64,000 nucleotides of DNA from Paraphaeosphaeria minitans (lineage: Eukaryota > Ascomycota > Dothideomycetes > Pleosporales > Didymosphaeriaceae), in the NCBI GenBank assembly GCA_015832175.1, contig WJXW01000016.1, forward strand, positions 310,001 through 374,000, read 5' to 3'. Both the position numbers and the translations under genes were made by a program. Positions 9,530-20,066 of this stretch are shown here, in pieces. Within the stretch, counting starts at the first letter, position 1. Each line of letters begins with the position of its first letter. Under the pieces are notes generated by a model that worked only from the letters and a program-made list of their open reading frames with translations, was not told the DNA's origin and did no database searches.

Positions 9530-12068
9530 ACAGGGCCCTTTGGTTGTCTTTGGAACAATTCATAAATTTAGAGGCCTTTAGTCCAACGATCAGTCGCTTA
9601 CTACTTCGACACAGGAATACCTTTTTCCAGCGGAGGGTCCAGGGGAGATGGATATGGAAATTGGCTGTAAAGTCAAGTGCAGCCCTCCTGTTCCGTCCTG
9701 ATTTCCATCTGCAATGGATGATACCAGTTTAAAGAAGTGGCAGCCTTCCTCCACGAATTCCCCTATGCTGAGATTAAGTCCACATTCCCATTCCATCACA
9801 ATTCTGATAAACTGTTCGCGTTGTGCATGCTCCTGTCGGACAAGATTATGGAACGTTGCGCACCAGAGTCAACGAGCCTTCATTGTTTGCTCCCGCTGAT
9901 CACAGGTTCTCCCTTTAATGGCTACCCAACTATCCAGTGGATTAGTTCCATCTCGAGTGTGCACTGTGGGCGGTACAGGATGTAGAGATGTGCATGGCGA
10001 CTAAGGAAGGGTACCAAAAGATTTTATGGAGGGGGCGGAGATTTAAAACGCTGTCACTCAACTACGCCCCACTGATTATCACGGGCGAATGCAATTCTCC
10101 TTCCTGTGCAGTAACTCATAGCTCTTTCTGTATCAATGTAGTCTGTTCTTTTACGCATTCTAGTTCCTAGCCATGGATTATAAGAACTCATCTCTCCTAG
10201 TCCAAGCACATCTTTGAGATCTGCAACGTCTCGCACGTGGCGGCTAACCGGTGTGCTTGAATTGGCGGAACTGTGTGGCTGCTGAAGCAAGTTGCAATGC
10301 TCGTCCCTCACAGAAAGGCTGCGTAATGCTGCCATGATTACGATAATAAGTATCAAAGCCTAGTTCTACCAGATAGAACGAACAGAAGGTGGCTACGGCC
10401 CCAACAATCCTAGAGGCCCTGCGAGCGATGATGAAAACAGTCTATACTTCCGTTACCATGGCGCCGATGTGCCCTTAGTCTTTGGTATGCTTTGAAAGAT
10501 TCGCGAGCCTGCGGATTTGTATTACACGCAGTTACGACCAGCTAGTTCGCGAGCTTCACTAAGAACGAAAATCCGAACCTAGATACAGACTCCGATTCGA
10601 TCAAGAAAACAGGGACGTGGGATGAGGTGACCAAGAATGGGAGAGAAGTACAGATGCTGGATTATACCAGCAGAAATGGAACTTTGTAGATTTCGATCCG
10701 CGCAAGTGGCTTGACTACGGTCTGGACTACTACTTGAAAGGCGGCGTATAAAATAGCAGATTTGTAGTAAACGGTTCACTCAGTAAGTAACCTACTCGTC
10801 TGACCATCATCGACCTCACACTCTATTCTTAGTTGCTTCACTTACGTCATTTTATCTCCATTTTTGCACTGCAATATCAAGCAAATCTGTGCGACTCCGC
10901 TGCAAGTATCTTCGGAAAGTGATCTATGTTATGATTTGCGAAGCACCGCGTCGACGTGGATTTGCAAGTAAGCAATATAGAGGCTCTCATTGGAGCAATC
11001 AGACAGTCTTTATGCTTTGTCTGGGCGATGCGCGCGAGCCGGCAAATGCCAAGAACAACAAAATGAATTCCAGGTCACGTGAACACGAAAAGTCTACTGG
11101 TCAGTCTTCTTTCAGCGCGGGAGCAAGCTGGAACGCAATCCTGGTTAAAACATCGAAAATTAATCTTCTTCCATATGTTCTCCTATTAGAGTGCTACAAA
11201 AACGCTGGGCGATCTGTAATGCTTACTCCAAAGGTAGGTCTCCGGACAACCAGTGTAGAGACACGGCCACCCTATTATTTTCTCTCTAATACAATTCCTC
11301 AGTATTTTTACGGCGCTCTGGCACAGTGGTGTAGCAATCTCGAACCGAGTCACCACGTAGCACGGAACGATCCGTAGCTAGCGCACAAATCATAGCTCTC
11401 TGAAGCTTCTGATCTCCGCAAATTCCCAGCTACTTCAGTACATTTAAATGCGGGTGTCTGTACTGTAAGACCACATAAGGCCAGGATTCCGCTGGGGCAA
11501 ACGGACAGTGGACCCTTCACGTGTTCCATTACGGTATCTTGCAAGCGGGGCGCGAGTGCATCGCGGAACGTACTGGACAGAAACAAAACATGAAGTCGAG
11601 AGAGCGCGAACGCACGTTGCCTTCGCCATCGGGAGGTGCCGCGACCTGACTGCTCGCCTGGGCAACGACGTATTCGGCAGGCACGGGACGGTACGTGCAC
11701 TTGCGTCTTCACCTCACCAAGCACAATAGAAGAGAATAAACCTTACACGGCTTCACTTGTGACGCGCTAGCTATTGTTCACTTTGCTCTCAACCGCTGTT
11801 TTTTCACTGCCCTTCTTAAATGCACCCCCAGAACCTCTGACTTCTCTCCCAACACCCTTTCTTGCAATCCATAATACACTTGCGAACAGCCCATCAAACC
11901 GACACTTTTTGTTTGAAATATCTCTCTTTGCATCGCCCTACTGCTCGTAGCGATCGACCCATCGTAGCCCAGACGCCAGCGTCGACTTCGTGGGACAGCG
12001 GCCAGCAGATCTCAGCGCCACCACTATCACCAGCTTACTGGTCTGAGTAAAGCGTCGACAAAAACATC
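9530..12068. other. Gene-poor stretch with a decayed esterase fragment
   Basis: About 2.5 kb without an intact gene. A carboxylesterase relic lies at 10364-10751 (separate entry). The 162-residue frame at 10889-11377 has no recognisable domain and I do not call it. The last 300 bases before 12069 are CT-rich (for example the CTGTTTTTTCACTGCCC region near 11795), as is common for fungal promoters and leaders. Confidence 0.5.
10364..10751 (+). pseudogene. Carboxylesterase type B, decayed C-terminal fragment
   Basis: From 10364 the frame reads FYQIERTEGGYGPNNPRGP, then YFRYHGADVPLVFGML, then a TGA, then REPADLYYTQL. This order and spacing match the C-terminal region of fungal type-B carboxylesterases: a YGPNNP loop, an H-x-x-x-x-x-x-VFG segment, and then the terminal helix. 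After a frame change it continues FASFTKNENPNLDTDSDS and TWDEVTKNGREVQML. A further one- or two-base shift leads to VDFDPRKWLDYGLDYYLK and a TAA. At least one in-frame stop, another stop at the first frame change, and two frame changes break the reading frame. I found no upstream catalytic half (Ser elbow or oxyanion). The family assignment is from memory of the motifs, not an alignment. Confidence 0.45.
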
Positions 12069-14852
12069 ATGTTTGACATATTTGAGCCCGACACCCGCGG
12101 CTCTGCCGTCAGTACCGAGACCACCTCGACTGTCAGCGGCTTTGTCGCCATTGAAGCTGCTAGTAGCTCCGCCATACCTGCACAAGCTCCATCAACTACC
12201 TCCACTTCAACGCAAACCGAGGAAGCCGTCGCCACCGCCAGCCCCGCTGTTTCAAAAAGCAATGACCTTTATGCTGAAGACATCTATATTGGCTCTCTCG
12301 CTGAATTCACGACTGACGATGGAATTAATGCTGCTGGGAACGAGAGCACGGATGCCTCCCAGGAGACTGCTCATATTCCTCAAGAGGCTACAGAAGCATC
12401 ACAAGAGCTTATAGCTGCAGCTAAGGATGCTACACCTGTTGACCAGCAGACACCCGAATCTGCGCACGTCTCCACATCATCTGCCTCAGAGTCACTCACA
12501 GTGTCGAGCTCACCTTCGGATGCCTTGTCCGACGCTCAAGTCAAGCAACTCCTTGAAAAAATCCCTTTCAGTGATTATTATCCGGAATGCAATTTTCTTC
12601 AACTTCGCGACTCAATCAAGTCATATGAGCACTGCATCGAGAAGGCCAAGAAAGCGAACAATGGTACGTTTCATTCAGTGACCGAGCTGGACTGGAAGAT
12701 TCGAGCGAAAAAGACCTACATCTCACTGGTCATGAGGGAGCAAGAGGACAAGAAATGGGCTGAAAAGAACCGCCACAGACCTGCTCGTCCATATGAAGTA
12801 GTTCGTGCAAAGAACGCCACAGATCCCGGCATCTGTAATGGCCTACAATATTCACCAGCAGTATCAGACCCCAACGCTGGATTGCAAGCGGCTGTGGAAG
12901 GATGGCGCGACACCGTAGATGGTCGAGCTGAGGAATACCGCGATACCACCGATGGAACACATACGTGGAAACATATGGAATGCGAAGACTCTGATGGTAT
13001 CGACAACAACGAATACCACGACTATTTTCCCGATGTGCCGCGCAAGGCTGTCTATCATAGCACCGCTATGCAAACCAGAGTGATTACAAGCCCTTTGTTG
13101 TACGAGCAATCTTTCGGCAAGAAGCCGACCAACGTTGAGTTGCGCAAAATCATGCGAAGTATCGGATCAGTCGATTACGTAGATCAGGCAGAGGTCCGGT
13201 ACGGCAAGCCTTTCCTTGCCCCGAGCGGCCCATACCTTGACACCCACATAAAGACCCAGGACAGCGGCTTCCAAACCATGGACTTCGAAGTCCGGGAGGC
13301 CAATATTATCAAAGCAAGACTAAAAGCTGGCATCACAGCTGCTAAGCTAAACAAACTTTCAATCGAACGCGACAACGGCATCCGAGTATTCGCTGAGCGG
13401 TCGAAAGACAGAGTAGTCCATTCGCAACAGCTCAACGCCCTTCGTGCCATCGTTGACAGGGCCGGCACCGTGGAGAGCTATGGAAGTTTCACGCCGATGA
13501 TTTATAACATTGTCTACGAAGAAACTCATAGCAAGCCAGTGACTATCACCGCTCAGGCTCACAGCACCTCTCTCATTTGTACCCCTTCGAACAACTTGCC
13601 CCAGCCTGTGACACTCCATATGGAAGTCATGGAGCCAAAGAAGATTCCATCTTACTGCAGTTCGCCGTCTCTCGGTCTCTATGAAGATGTGCAGAGCAAT
13701 CGTCCTGAGCTGTTCGAGAACGGATGGCCGATGAACCAGTTCCCACCTAAAGAGACAGATGGAACTTATTCGCATGACGTCTTCAAAGACTTCGGACTTC
13801 CAAACTCGAAGCACCGCCACCAAACCATACGTAAGATTACACGTACCACGATCCACCCAGATGCAAAGGTCCGCCGTAACAGCGCCTCAAAATCGACGCA
13901 GCAGACGCACGATGGCCGCATTGCCTCAGATTCACATATGCCGCCTATTTCATTGAGGACTCCACACACTCCGGCCCCGCAACAAGGCCAAGGCATGACT
14001 CGAAAACGAAGCATGGGACAGGTATCGGACGAGGGCTACAAGTCTCACTCACCTTCAGAATCATCAAACAAGCGCCATAAAATCGAAAAGAGCACTACCG
14101 CATCCACGTCGCACTTCTCAACGCCTTACCACACTCCCTTACCCTCCAACGGTGTGAAGGTATCGACATCTATATCGAACTGTCCAGATACTGCGACACC
14201 CAAGACCGACGATAAATCGGCTCTTTTGACCCAGAGTTCCAGCAAGCGGAAGCGCGACGCATCGCCAGCCCAAGAGCTCTCCGAAAACATCGAAAAGTCC
14301 ACGTATAAGCGTCTCCGACTCCAACCCACCCCCACACCGATCCGTCGCTTGCCCCCCACCGAGTTAACACTGAAAGTCATCAATCCGAAGGGGAATATCA
14401 AGGCTGGGGTCCTTGCAAACCACAAGAACTCTCGACCCACTGTGCCTCAGGCCAGCTGCGGGGCACCACGCTTAAATGCAAATGCAACACTTTTGGAGAT
14501 CCAGCCACAAGAGCCTGTTCGAAAGCAAGTCCAGCAGCCCATCCTAGCTGCGCCGGCGCCGGCTCCTGCTCCTACTCCTGCTTCTGTTCCTGCTCCTGCT
14601 TCTGTTCCTGCTCCTACTCCGGTTCCTGCTCCTGCTTCTGTTCCTGCTCCTACTCCGGTTCCTGCTCCGGCTCCTGCTCCTACTCCTACACCTGCTCTAT
14701 GCCGTCCAGCTTGGGCCGATCGCAAACCAACGGCGAACCGGGACAATAAGAAGGAGAACCCCAACCGCTGGCGCATCAATCTCGGTGCTGTTGGTCGCGG
14801 CCGTCGCCATGATCCATACAACGCCAGTGGCCGACCTGGCCGTCGTAACTGA
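12069..14852 (+). CDS. 927-residue protein of unknown function, probably nuclear
   Basis: A single uninterrupted frame that I cannot assign to a family. Residues 1-150 are Ser/Thr/Glu/Ala-rich and probably disordered. Residues about 155-250 and 335-560 look folded and charged (LLEKIPFSDYYPECNF, WKIRAKKTYISLVMREQED, GKKPTNVELRKIMRSIGS, INTERNAL helix REANIIKARLKAGITAAKLN). From about 600 on the sequence is Ser/Pro/Thr-rich with basic, NLS-like patches (KRHKIEK, SKRKRDAS, YKRLRLQ). A Pro-Ala-Pro repeat follows (nt 14551-14697), then a basic Gly/Arg tail (GAVGRGRRHDPYNASGRPGRR). Basic patches and an RG-rich tail suggest a nuclear nucleic-acid-associated protein, but that is inference. The 5' side is CT-rich, which fits an expressed gene. 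Confidence 0.75.
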   Translation: MFDIFEPDTRGSAVSTETTSTVSGFVAIEAASSSAIPAQAPSTTSTSTQTEEAVATASPAVSKSNDLYAEDIYIGSLAEFTTDDGINAAGNESTDASQETAHIPQEATEASQELIAAAKDATPVDQQTPESAHVSTSSASESLTVSSSPSDALSDAQVKQLLEKIPFSDYYPECNFLQLRDSIKSYEHCIEKAKKANNGTFHSVTELDWKIRAKKTYISLVMREQEDKKWAEKNRHRPARPYEVVRAKNATDPGICNGLQYSPAVSDPNAGLQAAVEGWRDTVDGRAEEYRDTTDGTHTWKHMECEDSDGIDNNEYHDYFPDVPRKAVYHSTAMQTRVITSPLLYEQSFGKKPTNVELRKIMRSIGSVDYVDQAEVRYGKPFLAPSGPYLDTHIKTQDSGFQTMDFEVREANIIKARLKAGITAAKLNKLSIERDNGIRVFAERSKDRVVHSQQLNALRAIVDRAGTVESYGSFTPMIYNIVYEETHSKPVTITAQAHSTSLICTPSNNLPQPVTLHMEVMEPKKIPSYCSSPSLGLYEDVQSNRPELFENGWPMNQFPPKETDGTYSHDVFKDFGLPNSKHRHQTIRKITRTTIHPDAKVRRNSASKSTQQTHDGRIASDSHMPPISLRTPHTPAPQQGQGMTRKRSMGQVSDEGYKSHSPSESSNKRHKIEKSTTASTSHFSTPYHTPLPSNGVKVSTSISNCPDTATPKTDDKSALLTQSSSKRKRDASPAQELSENIEKSTYKRLRLQPTPTPIRRLPPTELTLKVINPKGNIKAGVLANHKNSRPTVPQASCGAPRLNANATLLEIQPQEPVRKQVQQPILAAPAPAPAPTPASVPAPASVPAPTPVPAPASVPAPTPVPAPAPAPTPTPALCRPAWADRKPTANRDNKKENPNRWRINLGAVGRGRRHDPYNASGRPGRRN
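14551..14697 (+). repeat. In-frame Pro/Ala/Thr/Ser/Val repeat inside the 927-residue gene
   Basis: Six-base words (CCTGCT, CCTACT, TCTGTT, CCGGTT) form a higher-order unit of about 36 bp that repeats twice and encodes PAPASVPAPTPV-type sequence. It stays in frame throughout, so copy-number changes in multiples of 6 bp would keep the protein open. Confidence 0.8.
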
Positions 14853-16863
14853 TTGCCTCTTGCGGTGGTTTTGAATACAAATGTCAATGTCGAATGTAGG
14901 ATACGAGTCTTTTTTTTGTTTTGTTTTCGTACTTGTGTCGTTCAATCAGACACAGCAATTCTTGCATCAAAGTTTCTGGCGGAGATGGAGTAACGTTTTG
15001 GAAAGCATCGAAAAAATGTCAAAATTGGAAAACATCTGCAAAAAAAAAGGGTTAATAACGTTTAGTTTAGCAAATGTACCTAGGTATCGATAATAAAATC
15101 CAAAAAAACCCTCATTAAGATTTAAATTTAATGGCATTGCAGAACTTTCCAAAAGTCTGATAGGTCCTCTGCAATTATATTACTGGAGATGGCCTGTTTA
15201 CTGGATTGCGAACCCTGATGCACAAAGATACCCTGACCCGAAAAACTCCGAAAAAAGCAAGGCAACAAGAGGGTTTCCCGTGGGTCCTCTTGTCGCGCGT
15301 GGGATGAGCGGCATGTTTCCCTCCTTCGACTATTTCGAGCGGTACGAGCCCGAGGGTGCTAAGGAACTCGATCAACGAGACAAGTGTCTTGTACCCGAAG
15401 AGTCGGATACGATCAGCATCGTTTGGAGATGCATCGCACTTTCCTGTCTTGAACGCTGCGCAGCAAATTTGACTGCAATAGATTGAGACTCGCTTTATGG
15501 GTTAAAATGTCAGTCAAAGTTATGGTTGTATACACCAGTATCATCGGCCCTTACGACGAGTTGACGTCCAAAAAAAAGTAGAGTATACATCACCTGCAGC
15601 TCGCTCTGTAAGCCTAGGTAAGTACTGCGTCGCTTAGTAGGTAGGTAGGTAGGTAGGTAGTGAGAAGAAACACCAGCTAGATTCAAGTCGATCACAGACG
15701 ACACCAGTTTGAATTCTCGACCTCTCGTAACGTCAAATTCCCGTGGGAAATCCTCCCATCCTTCACGCTCACGGAGCAGTCCACCAATCCTCTCTAAATC
15801 CGCCATCACAAGACTACGACGGATGTTGTTCCCGCGATACTCAGACACCTCCCACACAGCAAGCATGCCATACCATACCCACCGTACCTAAACAAGCCTC
15901 CTCAGATTCGAGTTCACCGTACGCGGGATAGCTATCTATCCACGTCGCATCTATCTATCCTATCACCCCACCCCCACACGTCGACAAGCATGCATGCACG
16001 CATGCAAGACCACGCACCCACATTACCCGCCCAACCACCTCACCCTCGCGACCCCGGCCTCATCTCCCACCCATCCACATCCGCGCGATGCGCCACCAGC
16101 CGCGCGCCGCAATCTGCACTTCGCCTGTATACCTACCGTTCGCTGGCATGCGACCGGGGTCAAGGATGGTGCTGCAGCGTCCGAATCAGTGCACCGTGTA
16201 CCTACCAGCGGGAAGAGTGCCGGCTGCACGGCTCGTTTTCTAGAATATAGCGTACGAGGGGGCGATTGGGCGAGTGTGTGGCATGTGAAGAGAGAGGGGG
16301 CTGGCGCAGCGCAGCGCAGCGCGGTATGGAGGTGCGTTTGTGGGTGGAGCGGTCGTTGCGGCACAGTAGACTGTGGGATGGCCTCGAAGGCTGGCAAACA
16401 TAGGCGTGGTAGTGCGTCGCAGTTGTGGATTAGGTTTTGGATGTATGGTGTGAGAGATGAAGCTGTGGACATGGTGGGTGCGTAGTATGTCTCGGTTGCA
16501 TGGGAGAAACCGTTGGGTCTGTTAAGCGCAAGGGTATTTCGACGTTGGTGCCTGGTGGTAGTTGATAACCTGGTCTTGTCGGTTATCCGGGTTCGTGGAC
16601 GATTGGAGAAGTGTTTAGCGGGCTAGGATCGACTGCTTGAAGATCGCGCTGTAGGTACGTCTCACAGAATTAAACCATGCCACTGCGTGTGCAATGCTGA
16701 CATGGACAGATTCCGACCAGCTTAGAATGCGCGACAATTCGTTCAGAGCGACTGGCAAAGGATTACTTGGGAACAGTGGGAGTAGATAACCAGGTATCGG
16801 GTTACAACTTGCTGCATGCATACTACTATATTATCCCCGCCCCCAGCTCACGAACATCACAAT
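14853..16863. other. Intergenic stretch with AT-rich patch and (GTAG)n tract
   Basis: The 3' flank of the orphan gene has T-rich runs at 14900-14935 and an AT-rich patch at 14995-15130. A (GTAG)6 microsatellite lies at 15637-15660. I see no supportable gene; the longer frames here are low-complexity. Confidence 0.5.
15637..15660. repeat. (GTAG)6 microsatellite
   Basis: Six consecutive GTAG units in non-coding DNA. It is the same word that builds the arrays at 695-785 (reverse complement) and 37207-37975. Confidence 0.85.
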
Positions 16864-18542
16864 CTAGATGGAACCCACACGCTCCTCGGTAACAGCGGCG
16901 GTCTTCTCCCTCTCGTGAATCTCGTGCTCGAGAATGCGGCCCTTCTCCGTTGCTGCATTTCCACCGACCAAAGCAGCGTCGCCATCAAAGTGACGAGCGA
17001 TCTCCTCAAGAGGTGTATTCTTGGTCTCGATGTAGAAGAAGTAGACAACCACCAGCTCGACTGCGAGCCAGACGCAGTAAACAATGTAGTACTTCCACCT
17101 GATGGCATCGAGCGCGACGGGGTTGATGTAGGTGTTGAAGAACAGCGCGAGATCGACGCAGCCGAACATGTAACACATGGCCTTGGCACGGATGGAGTAG
17201 GGCAGGATCTCGACGGTGTAACCGACAAGGAGACCAGACCAGGCGATGTTGTAGAAGGTGTAGTAAAGGAATATCATGAAGACGACGGCGCTGCCATTGG
17301 CCTTGACGTGTGTGGCTTCGAAGCGCTCGGAGAGGATGGTCCAGATGACAAAGGACATGCACATGCCGGCGGTGGAAACGAGGAAGAGCGGGCGGCGACC
17401 GATCTTGTCGACGAAGAAGCACATAGTGACGGCAACGAGACAGTTCCAGATGTTGAGGACTCCGTTGATCTTGAGTTGCATATCGGGATCCGTGATGCCA
17501 ATAGTGTCGAGAACGCCGGAAATGTAGTAGGAGACGAGACCGTTTCCGGAGAATTGCGAGAAGAAACCGGCAGAAATCAGGATGACCAATCTGTGGCGGT
17601 TACCTTTGGTCTTGAAGATCTCGAGCCATCCGGTCTGCTCAGCCTCCTTTTCGATGGCGATGGTCTCCCTAATTTCTTCGTATTCCAACTGGACAACCTC
17701 ATCGTCGGCGTCTCCTTCAGCGTGGACGTGGGCAAGAACGGACAAAGCCTTCTCGTTTTGGCCCTTGGAGATATACCAACGTGGAGATTCGGGAACCAAC
17801 CAGACACAACAGATCTGGAGAATAGAGGGCAAGGCTTGGACAATGGAGGGGATGCGCCACGCCCACTCGCTACCGATGTTGTTGGTGCCGTATGTGAGCC
17901 ATGCCGCCACAATGGATCCGAAATACCTTAATCGATTAGCATACTTATTGCATAGTGCTGGGTTTTCAACTTACCAAGTTGTGTTATAGATCGTGGTGAA
18001 AATAGCACGGTGCTGCGGGTGGCACAACTCAGTGATGAGCAGAGGTGCGGAGCCGTGAGCAATGGCAACACCGAATCCGAGGAAGAATCGAGCGGCCACA
18101 AACATCTGGAAGTTGATGGAAGCACTCTGAAGAACGACGGCCAGAATCATGATGATGGAGCCAATACAGATACCCCATCTTCGGCCCAACCCATCAGCAA
18201 TGTAAGGAATAGCAGGCAAGGCGACGAAAGAACCCAGCGACATAATGCTGGAGAACAGACCCTTGATAGAACCAGAGGGGTTGTGCATGTCTTGAGAGCT
18301 ATGAGCAAGACAACAAAGGTTTCTTTGGGGATGCGAAACTCACACTCGGTGAACTGGTTCAGAGACAACAGACCGTTGACCATGGATCCATCATATCCGT
18401 TGGTGGCAGACGTCAAGATGGCCAGACTAAGTAGCATGTACGTGTTCCTGAGGTTTTTCTTTTGCCACCATCTGATGTTTGGGAACTCCTTCCCTGCGAC
18501 TCTGAAGTGGCCTGGGGTCTTGGTGGTTTCGTAAACAGACAT
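16864..18542 (-). CDS. MFS sugar transporter, lactose/hexose permease type
   Basis: A 525-residue plasma-membrane sugar-proton symporter of the MFS sugar-porter family. Three exons: 18542-18344, 18290-17975 and 17926-16864. The introns are 53 nt (GTGAGT...CAAG) and 48 nt (GTAAGT...TAAG), and phases match exactly (FTE-Y-MHNPSG and NTTW-YFGS). Family marks seen: GYDGSMVNGL in helix 1, GRRWG in the first cytoplasmic loop, the RFFLGFG helix, PESPRWY after helix 6, DKIGRRPLF in the second half, and a final ETKNTPLEEI. The loop between helices 6 and 7 is acidic, as in the family. The layout is closest to fungal lactose permease (LAC12-like) and related transporters; the substrate cannot be read from sequence. 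CreA-like GC boxes and a CCAAT box lie about 305-320 bp upstream. Confidence 0.93.
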
Positions 18543-20066
18543 TGTAACAGAAGACCTCACAGGCCCAACCGACAGTCTTGATAGTGCCGGGGAGCGTTCA
18601 ACACGAACAGAGGTTTGTTCGAAGCTGAAGACCACCATTGAGGGTGGATCATGTCTTCATATAGGTCGGAGCTCCACCATCTGGAACGTGAACCATCCCA
18701 AGGAGGTATGGGCACGAATCGAGTTTATCCGTGAGCCGTCTGGCGAGGCTAGCATTCTTCCACAACGAGAGTTTCTAGAAGCGTACGCGCCAGACCGACA
18801 GCTGGGCACATCCCCGGGAAGAGCAAAGCTTCAATTGTTAGTGGGCCCGGGGGCGGGGCCAATGGTCGCTTCTCCATGGGGCCAGGCGATGTGGTTAAAA
18901 GCGGATAAATTGTGCTTAGCGTGCAGTGAATGGTTGACGCGCTAGATACACTTGGCTAAGATCGCCACAGGGAGACTTGCGACACAAGCAATCGTAAACC
19001 GGGGGGCGTTATGCACATGGGAAGGTTGTGAGCTTGTGATATGTTGCGCCTCTCCGGCTCAAGGGAACATAAGATTCACTACGCATGGGTATCTCCCAGA
19101 CGCCTCAGTTCCAGGGCACACCGGTTCCAGAAATGCGGTGTTGGGAAATCCGTAGATTGAAACAAGCAGAGAACACGATCTTGGGTGTCATATTTGATGA
19201 AGTCCCGCAATGGTCGTACTCTGATCGTATGACTGGGTATGCATGGCGAGACTGAATGGACACCCGCGCGTGCGCGGTAGGAACCTCGGTGCGGCGTTCC
19301 GTCTCCATCTGCACTGTTGTGGCGCAAATACACGATCCTGACACCGGTGTAGGTAGGTATTGTTTCGTCAAAATGCCTCCGGAAGGCGCATCTGTGGTTC
19401 TCTCGTCGCGGGCCACGAGAGTCCTGACATCGCATCTCGCGACTACGGCAAATTGCCTGGCAATGTGCCGTCGTTAGTATCTGAGCACCCCGTCGTTGGC
19501 AGCTTTTGGTGCCATGTCCGAGGTCAACGTGGCGACGATGCTACGTTGACTTAGCGCCGGCGCCCCGCCCGGGGCGTGTGGGGAAACACGTGACCCCTTA
19601 GACCCCTTAGGCTTCACAGCCTCGGATAAATATCGAGAGAGATTCCCCCATGGATGGATGGATGGATGGCGGTAACGGTCGATTGCTTCTCCACGAGAGC
19701 TGTGCCGCAATTTCATAGCACGCGACACGCACTTCAACAGGCGCACGGCTGAAGGGTCATCGTGTATGCCAGAAAAGGTCCTTGTAGTCCCAACACCTTT
19801 TGCCCGGTCGCTTGCTCGCGAGAACCAATTAGTCTAATGACTGCGTCGACTTTTCGGTTGGTCTGAATAATAGGTATAGTTTGCAAGCAAGCTTCGCTGT
19901 GGGTCCGTGGAATTGCCCTAAAACGAACCAACAACAAGGCGGCCACCCAGCAGTAAAGTGTCTTGGACTGAGGCATAGGCCATACAGTGCTCGTGTTTTC
20001 ATCTAAGAATCTACTATGGCTTCTAGAACCAGCTCCTCGGAAACTGCAAGTTATCCACCAGGCTGC
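18543..20066. other. Intergenic stretch between the two transporter genes
   Basis: About 1.5 kb holding the promoter of the 16864-18542 transporter and the 3' flank of the next. It includes a GC-rich palindrome-like run (GCCCCGCCCGGGGCG) near 19560 and a short (ATGG)n tract near 19650-19670. No supportable gene. Confidence 0.5.
18847..18863. promoter_or_regulatory. Candidate CreA-like GC boxes next to a CCAAT box
   Basis: CCGGGG (18847-18852) and GCGGGG (18853-18858) both fit SYGGRG, the consensus for the carbon-catabolite repressor CreA/CRE1. CCAAT follows at 18859-18863. They lie about 305 bp upstream of the start of a sugar transporter, a gene class often under CreA control. Matches to such a short consensus occur by chance, so this is tentative. 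Confidence 0.3.

Noticed and set aside
10889..11377. 162-codon frame in the gap after the esterase relic
   Set aside because: No recognisable domain, and I saw no splice partners or family-like motifs.
16816..17931. 371-codon plus-strand frame
   Set aside because: Antisense shadow of exon 3 of the MFS transporter.
19556..19580. GC-rich palindrome near GCCCCGCCCGGGGCG
   Set aside because: Noted as a possible regulatory site, but it is about 1 kb from the nearest upstream gene start and matches no specific consensus well enough.
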